DNA of 64,000 bases from Leuctra nigra (lineage: Eukaryota > Arthropoda > Insecta > Plecoptera > Leuctridae), in contig OW203771.1 in assembly GCA_934045905.1 (NCBI GenBank), forward strand, positions 24,746,069-24,810,068, in the 5' to 3' direction. Positions 60,101-64,000 of the stretch are shown piece after piece. A program made the position numbers and the translations under genes. Numbering within the stretch: position 1 is the stretch's first letter; the number at the start of each line of letters is the position of its first letter. Under the pieces are notes generated by a model. It saw nothing but the letters and a program-made list of their open reading frames with translations, was not told the DNA's origin and searched no databases.

Positions 60101-60672
60101 AACGGAACCTTGCCCAATTGCCCTGAAACAATTCAAGTCGGCTGCACTAGAAGGTAAACATTGGGGATAATATTTCATACATCGCTAAATCTTTTGAACG
60201 ATTCAAATTATGAAAGATGTGAAAAATGCAACTCGTGTCAATTAGCTGAAACAATAGAGAAATATAGGATTTTCTATTATGGTATTTATAGCTGAAATTA
60301 GCTATGCTATAATTATGTTTCACATTTTCGTAAATGCAATGGTCCAAAAGTAATGAGTATATATTTATAAAATATTATCTCCGATGTCTACTTGCAGTGC
60401 AGCCGACTTTAAATGAACTGGGAATGAGATATTTGAATGAACTCACGGCGTCGTAGCAGGCGCTCGATTTCCTCAGCGGACAGAGGCCCGTGGCTAGTGG
60501 CCTGCGAGGAGGCCTGAGGGGGGGCCTGCGGTGGGGCCAGCGGGGAGGCCTGAGGGGGGGCCTGCGAGGAGTCCTGAGGGGGGGCCAGCGGTGGGGCCTG
60601 CGGTGAGGCCTGCGGTGGGGCCAGCGGGGAGGCCTGCATTGGCAGCGGTGGCTGTGGCTGCGAGGGCTGCAC
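43250..60672 (-). CDS. Pro/Ala/Gln-rich protein gene, four exons seen, 5' end missing
   Basis: Four minus-strand blocks (60672-60447, 59796-59623, 59015-58746, 43524-43250) have strong acceptors (ACACAG, TTTGCAG, TGTGCAG, TTTGCAG) and, for the first three, strong GTGAGT donors. All three junctions are phase 1, and together they give 314 codons plus stop with no break. The protein is low-complexity and rich in Pro, Ala, Gln and Arg. Two exons end in similar Arg-rich helices (SAEEIERLLRR and SDADIARLWRR). I do not recognise the family; a disordered secreted or structural protein is only a guess. Exon flanks are duplicated too (the GAACCTACTTATAGCTGGAG-type intron text beside exons C and D; the GTGAGTTCATTCAAATATCT donor side of exons A and C), so the gene grew by segmental exon duplication. 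The start exon must lie to the right or was missed. Confidence 0.6.
43944..46118. mobile_element. CACTCCGTG inverted-repeat element, long form
   Basis: The ~190-bp inverted repeats start CCCAGAAAAAACACTCCGTG and contain GGCAGCCAAGTCTCTTTAC, GGAGTGATATCAAAAAAGGA and CTTGGCGCATCG at their inner ends (about 43944-44135 and 45925-46118). The ~1.8-kb interior is AT-rich without a convincing gene. Shorter relatives are at 50097, 53884 and 63209. Confidence 0.75.
46119..48427 (-). repeat. ETS/CRE array element, copy 2
   Basis: From the GATATC edge at 46118, the tandem units run to ~47330, then larger spaced units to 47960, the conserved block, a triplet microsatellite, and the lead-in ending at 48427, where it meets copy 3. 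Minus-strand CCGGAAGTGACGTCA, or near matches, occur near 46310, 46427, 46545, 46660, 46780, 46897, 47012, 47127, 47246, 47402, 47529, 47683, 47826 and 47950. Spacing in the first nine is 115-120 bp. Confidence 0.8.
48083..48212. repeat. ATC/TCA then GAA triplet microsatellite
   Basis: Over 30 near-perfect TCA/ATC triplets are followed by six GAA triplets. It is at the same position in the array element as the TTC tract of copy 1. Confidence 0.9.
50097..51374. mobile_element. CACTCCGTG inverted-repeat element, medium form
   Basis: It has the same ~190-bp inverted repeats as 43944-46118, at 50097-50285 and 51180-51374. Interior text such as GACAACGTTTCATGATTTCC is shared in inverted orientation with the long form. 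A tRNA-related repeat sits inside. Confidence 0.75.
50791..50980 (-). mobile_element. SINE-like insertion with tRNA-Ala-like core
   Basis: The 13-bp direct repeat CCACTTCCAATTG flanks 190 bp (50778-50790 and 50981-50993). The tRNA-like part (50823-50894) has boxes A and B and a well-paired CTCGC/GTGAG anticodon stem with anticodon GGC. Flanking duplication of this length indicates target-primed insertion. Tail type is unclear; no long A-run is seen. Confidence 0.65.
51506..52445 (+). mobile_element. Helitron-like element, 3'-truncated, joined to an inverted fragment
   Basis: It begins TTGAGCGAGCGAAGCGAGCG after A and follows the family to GTGCTCC near 52300, where the CTAG end should follow. 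Instead the sequence turns into the reverse complement of the family interior (TTTCGATACTTCATATCTGA) until ~52445. Confidence 0.6.
52483..53109. mobile_element. TTA-flanked MITE, chain member 1
   Basis: It starts TACCCCTTCTACACGCTCAC and ends with the reverse complement GTGAGCGTGTAGAAGGGGTA; TTA precedes and TAA follows. 627 bp. Its inner ~560 bp are nearly the same, inverted, as chain member 4. Confidence 0.8.
53113..53193. mobile_element. TTA-flanked MITE, chain member 2 (81-bp deletion form)
   Basis: TACCCCTTGATCATCTACAC to GTGAGCGTGTAGAAGGGGTA, with TAA before and TTA after. It corresponds to the last ~80 bp of member 1. Confidence 0.75.
53197..53268. mobile_element. TTA-flanked MITE, chain member 3 (72-bp deletion form)
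   Basis: TACCCCTTCTACACGCTCAT to TAGCGTGTAGAAGGGGTA, with TTA on both sides. Internal deletion product of the same family. Confidence 0.75.
53272..53876. mobile_element. TTA-flanked MITE, chain member 4
   Basis: 605 bp with TACCCCTTCTACACGCTCAC ends and TTA on both sides. Inverted relative to member 1; the same 70-codon frame appears in both (minus strand 53042-52830, plus strand 53339-53551) with the same translation, which shows how recent the pair is. That frame is probably not a gene. Confidence 0.8.
53884..54283. mobile_element. CACTCCGTG element, short foldback form
   Basis: The arms of ~160 bp begin CCCCATAAAAAACACTCCGT and end CTTGGCGCATCG, separated by ~70 bp of ATA-rich sequence. 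Same family as 43944 with TACCAGCC in place of GGCAGCC. Confidence 0.75.
54284..56697 (-). repeat. ETS/CRE array element, copy 4, split by a Helitron-like element
   Basis: From ATATCACTCCTTTTTTAG at 54284 the array shows CRE/ETS motifs near 54630, 54755, 54898, 55028, 55170 and 55290. The Helitron-like copy 55490-56424 interrupts it in the ATT microsatellite. The rest runs to the near-palindrome at 56674-56691. Confidence 0.75.
55490..56424 (-). mobile_element. Helitron-like element with empty-site comparison
   Basis: On the minus strand it begins TTGAGCGAGCGTAGCGAGCG (56424) and ends CGTTTTCCTAG (55490). The homologous unoccupied sequence at 48688-48710 (GGCGGTTTTCATAATAATAA) shows insertion between A and T with no duplication. 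Confidence 0.75.
56700..57102 (-). mobile_element. Helitron-like element, 3'-truncated
   Basis: On the minus strand it begins TTGATCGAGCGTAGCGAGCG at 57102 and follows the family loosely to ~56700, where the array element copy 4 ends. Confidence 0.5.
57103..58617 (-). repeat. ETS/CRE array element, copy 5
   Basis: A short array (motifs near 57168, 57305, 57428), then the conserved AGACGCCAAAAGTG block, a GAATCTGAATC microsatellite at ~57547, the insertion 57699-58425, and the terminal block with GTGGAGCGACCGCTCCAC at 58598-58615. Confidence 0.7.
57699..58425. mobile_element. MITE with TTAA flanks
   Basis: Inverted ends of ~30-50 bp (GACTAGACCTACACTTACCC, CGCCCCACCAC, then AAGAGCGTCAACTT) bound 727 bp, with TTAA at 57695-57698 and 58426-58429. 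TTAA flanks suggest a piggyBac-type target, although the neighbouring host text is slightly rearranged. Confidence 0.6.
58746..59015 (-). CDS. Pro/Ala-rich gene, exon C
   Basis: The acceptor is TTGTCTTGTGCAG^AT and the donor GACGAA^GTGAGTTC; 270 nt, phase 1 both sides. It reads APPNNMAEQTAPGPLRAP, then five to six copies of (P)QGPLRA(P/Q)RQAP, and ends LLVSDADIARLWRR. On DNA level this is a GC-rich tandem repeat of ~36-54 bp units. Confidence 0.6.
59623..59796 (-). CDS. Pro/Ala-rich gene, exon B
   Basis: The acceptor is TTGTCTTTTGCAG^AC and the donor CCTCACA^GTGAGTAC; 174 nt, phase 1 both sides. Text: APRAQTQVPPQAQTQAEPEA, then further QAEPEA repeats and ANDEAPPVRHTMRHTAHEPH. Confidence 0.6.
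60447..60672 (-). CDS. Pro/Ala-rich gene, exon A
   Basis: The acceptor is TTTTTTTACACAG^GTG and the donor CGACGCC^GTGAGT. It encodes VQPSQPQPPLPMQASPLAPP, then ~10 repeats of (S/A)PPQAS-like text, and ends GPLSAEEIERLLRR. It enters in phase 0, so a further upstream exon is required. Confidence 0.6.
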
Positions 60673-60929
60673 CTGTGTAAAAAAAAAGCATTTAGTGGTA
60701 TTTCTTCATAAAACATAATGTTTTCATAAACTATTGTATATTTGCGGAGAGTGAAAATTCAAAATGTTCGATTATTCACAAATATTTTCTCGTTCAATTA
60801 TCAAATTAAATGTTTCAAGAATGTTTATAATACATTCTAGCAATACCTTGCTTACCCTGCTTAACTTAATCTCAAGGTCATTTTAATTTAGCATCACTTT
60901 AGGTTCTTCTCTGTATGTTTCTTTATTTG
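60673..60929. other. Intron sequence upstream of exon A
   Basis: AT-rich; no further exon recognised. Confidence 0.3.
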
Positions 60930-61234
60930 TTTTATTTTAACTTTTGTGCGCAATGGTTCCACCAATCGACCTGAAATTTTGCACACACTCTTATGTCATA
61001 TGAGCGCTTCCAGGAATAGGTTTTGAACGAGATCCCGTGATTTATTGAAAATTAAAACTAGAACCTTTTGACCGGTCAACTTCACAATAATTTGCATGGT
61101 CATCGGGACTAACATTTTAGGTGTTTTTGTTTTCATGCAAATCTGTCGAGATCGTCAAGAGTTATTGACATTTTACGAACATTACGGACTTGCTTTGAAT
61201 TATTTGTCAATTATTTGACGCATGTCGTCTTCTA

Positions 61235-62728
61235 CAGGCGCGTAGGAACTTTATTTTGAGAGAGGGGGTCAAAATAATCGGGTATCGATGGATGTCAGGA
61301 AAAGGTAGTTCGCCGCTACATGGGGTCTGGGGAACTCGCCCCCTAGTAAGCCCCGCAGGGCCTTTTTTGAATTTTTGATACAAAAGAATCAAATTTTAAG
61401 CTATTTTTAATTTGTGTCATTCTTTTCAAAGAAATGTAAAATGTGTGATTTGCAATATTCTGTGGAAACTTAAGGTGCTGCAAGCGCGAGCGATTTTGCT
61501 GCTTTTTGTAGACACTTTTTGCGATACGATTGGAGACGAAACGGGTAGACCAAATTATTTGAAATTTTAATCGTGATTATATAAAAGACAAACTTAGGGT
61601 TATCCCTTGGTACATTTTTATTTTTTGTTTCGTTAATTAGTAATAATTAGTGGATTTTTGGTGAAAAATTTGCTATTTTCTTGTCTCCCTGGGTGCCGTA
61701 TAAAATTAAATTTCAAAAATGTGCCAAGTGATAATAACCCTAAGTTTGTCTTTCATCTAATCATGATTAAAATTTGAGATTAATTGGTTAACGGGTTGGT
61801 CTCCAATCGTATCGCAAATTTCATCGTTTTGCGTGGTTTAGTTGAATAACCGGCGCCTAATTAACGATGCAATCATCAAAAATTAAAAAGGGCTACTAAT
61901 AAACGATCAGACTGATCATGTGAACATCCTGTAAAAGTTACACTCACTTATGAAACAATTTTTCTCTTTCAATTTTCTAAAACGGCCGAGCGCTAGTATC
62001 ACCTTAAGAAAAATTGTTTTTATAGAATACGCAATGTCCCCGCAGGGCATTTTTTTACATCTTGATCAAAAAAGAATCGAATTCGACACTTTTTTGGCAT
62101 CATTTTTGGCATTACACTTGGATATATTTAGATTAAGCTTCCACTGTTCACACCACAGCGACAGGGCTTTAAAATTTAAATTTAAAATTAAATGTAAAAT
62201 GTGTGTATGCAATATTATTGAGGAAACAAGAGACAAAATGAAAATATTGTTATTGGACAAAATCCCAAATGGCCCCGCAGGGAAATACTATAGAATTGAA
62301 AGAGAATCGATTATGATTTGATTTTGGAATCGACCTTTGAAAAAGGTTGCAAGAGCAACAGCAATAAGCAATCAATAAGAAATATCTGTATGATGTTTTG
62401 GAATTTAATAGTTTAACCTGTAATTATTTTCTTTAATTCATGAGTATGATCAAGTTGGACAAATGAGTAAATAAGTTGTCTCATTGGATAATACCTCTGT
62501 TCAATTAGTTTTGCAAAACTTGAGAAAATTTTGAGAATTCAACCTCATAATGGAGCAAATCTGTGCATTCTGTGCAACACTTAATCAACATTTGTGAATA
62601 TCTGGATGTGTTCAGGATCTCTAGCAGTGGGGGGGGGGGGGGGGGGGGGCAGGATCTTTGGCAGGGGTGGTCAGGCTCCAGACAGGGGGGGCCGTTCCCA
62701 ACTTTCCCCCCCTATTCCTACGCGCCTG
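61235..62728. mobile_element. Non-autonomous hAT element D
   Basis: The ends are CAGGCGCGTAGGAACT and, from the right, CAGGCGCGTAGGAATA. CTTCTA is directly repeated at 61229-61234 and 62729-62734, shorter than the usual 8 bp. The CCCCGCAGGG motif occurs at 61351, 62038 and 62273. It contains an inner foldback at ~61529-61823. Confidence 0.75.
61529..61823. repeat. Foldback inside hAT element D
   Basis: GCGATACGATTGGAGACGAA at 61531 and its reverse complement at ~61800-61820, and AAGACAAACTTAGGGTTATC against GATAATAACCCTAAGTTTGT, give diverged ~85-bp arms. It may be a MITE that landed in the hAT element. Confidence 0.55.
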
Positions 62729-62835
62729 CTTCTAGATTGTCCAAGGTCTATAGTTTAGAAAATGTTACATGCATATCAATTCGCATGCAATAAGCTCACT
62801 TATGAACGCGTTACACAGAGCGTTTGCCTTGTATT

Positions 62836-63208
62836 TATTTTGTAGTTTGGTATAACCTCTGAATGCTTCCTTGTTCTATATTCATACGTAATGACTATGA
62901 AAACACAATGTGTATGAGCTGTAAGTTGAAAAGTAAACATAAGAGATATTATGTTTAATAAATATCGGTATAACTTTTAAACTATTCTAGTCATGAAATA
63001 ATATGTGAAAAATTAATAGCAAAGCTAATTTTTTAGTTGCTTTTAAAATCACTCATTTACACAGACAATATTGTTAACAATGTTGTTTGTTGACAATGTT
63101 TGTAAGCTCGTGCAAATTCTGAAAAATATAGGATATTTCAGAATTTCCACGAGTATGGGTAGAAATGATGCAGTTTATTTTGCTTCAAGATCGACTAATT
63201 TTTATCCA
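62836..63208. other. Sequence without recognisable gene
   Basis: AT-rich; nothing recognised. Confidence 0.3.
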
Positions 63209-63573
63209 CATAAAAAACACTCCGTGTAAAAATACCAGCCAAGTCTCTTCAACTATAAAAAATATAAGAAATCTAACAATTCTGCACTGAATAGTAGTGA
63301 TATCAAAAAATGGGCCAAGTCAAAACTTAATTTTAAAAACCAAAATATACTTGGCGCATCGTGTATATAAATAGTATAGATACCTAAATATACATAATAT
63401 ATCTATAATGCCCTTAAAAACGATGCGCCAAGTATATTTTGGTTTTTAAAATTAAGTTTTGACTTAGCCCATTTTTTGATATCACTACTTTTCAGTGCAG
63501 AATTGTTAGATTTCTTATATTTTTTATAGTTGAAGAAACTTGGCTGGTATTTTTACACGGAGTGTTTTTTATG
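63209..63573. mobile_element. CACTCCGTG element, short foldback form
   Basis: Arms of ~155 bp beginning CATAAAAAACACTCCGTG, as at 53884, with an ATA-rich centre. Followed directly by GGGGATATC and array text. Confidence 0.75.
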
Positions 63574-64000
63574 GGGATATCAATAATTTTTTTAGTTTAT
63601 TTACACAGCTTGTAACACATCTCGGAGCAACAATGACTAATTCCTTTAAAAAAATACGCCATTTCCGAATTGGTAACAAAGAAAAATTGTATTTGGTTCT
63701 AAATATAAGCTTAAAGTGATATTCCATGAAGAATTGCGAAAGCATCGTTCCGATCGGTCCAGCCGTTTTCGAGATATGGCATCACCGGTTACAAATATGG
63801 CGGCTGAAATCATTACCACCCCACCTAGAATGTATTTTTATAAATGGTATGTACTGGTAGTGGTATAACTCTTCTAAATAATATAGTTATTGTAGAAAAT
63901 GGGGATTAAAGTTTAATTTTTAATTTTTATGGCGTCATTTCCGGTTTCGGTAATAATAAATGTATATTTCGACTATTGAAGTTTCATTTAGATGACCGTC
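63574..64000 (-). repeat. ETS/CRE array element, copy 6 (runs off the window)
   Basis: From GATATCAATAATTTTTTTAG, array text continues to the window end, with degenerate motifs ATGGCATCACCGG near 63776 and GGCGTCATTTCCGG near 63932. Confidence 0.65.

Larger units (their letters stand above)
60930..62835 (+). mobile_element. Degenerate Helitron-like element split by a hAT element
   Basis: ACCTGAAATTTTGCACACAC and GACATTTTACGAACATTACG on the left and AACGCGTTACACAGAGCGTT on the right match the family; the 3' CTAG has decayed to CTTG. The 5' end is missing. Confidence 0.5.

Overview
The window is eukaryotic and AT-rich. It has no bacterial-style operons, its coding sequence is split by GT-AG introns, and most of it is transposable elements, satellites and minisatellites. 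The one clearly recognisable host gene is an insect-type odorant receptor (7tm_6 family), so this is an insect genome. A hemipteran is my guess, not something the sequence proves.

Left third (1-19.3 kb): a seven-exon odorant receptor gene runs on the minus strand from 19303 to 3233. All exon phases join and predict 431 aa. Its first intron is 10.4 kb and holds a three-level nest: a hAT transposon with a broken transposase, inside a TA-flanked MITE, inside a Helitron-like element. Exon 6 has been amplified into nine 108-bp (36-codon) copies, two of which are split by non-autonomous hAT elements with clean 8-bp target duplications. Helitron-like copies begin TTGAGCGAGCG, end CTAG and insert between A and T; they recur across the whole window.

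Middle (20-43 kb): this part is gene-poor. It holds a ~290-bp tandem repeat with G-runs, a 62-bp minisatellite, a long AT-rich satellite block (23.5-24.3 and 27.7-35.5 kb) with ~3-kb higher-order copies and a 5.5-kb-spaced duplication, a foldback element with 40-bp minisatellites, and a nested hAT-like set with a transposase remnant at 40.6-42.7 kb.

Right third (43-64 kb): a second candidate gene on the minus strand is supported by four exons (60672 to 43250). They encode Pro/Ala/Gln-rich protein, and the three junctions between them are all phase 1. The two leftmost exons are separated by a 15-kb intron full of repeats. The most striking of these are tandem ~117-bp arrays whose unit carries CCGGAAGTGACGTCA (overlapping ETS and CRE sites) beside GCCGCCAT (YY1-like). 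They sit in elements with a near-palindromic GTGGAGCG..CGCTCCAC terminus and are linked to CACTCCGTG inverted-repeat elements. A back-to-back chain of four TTA-flanked MITEs forms a 1.4-kb palindrome at 52.5-53.9 kb.

All calls are by eye. Gene models rest on splice-site consensus and phase, and repeat families on shared ends. Edges of degenerate copies are approximate.
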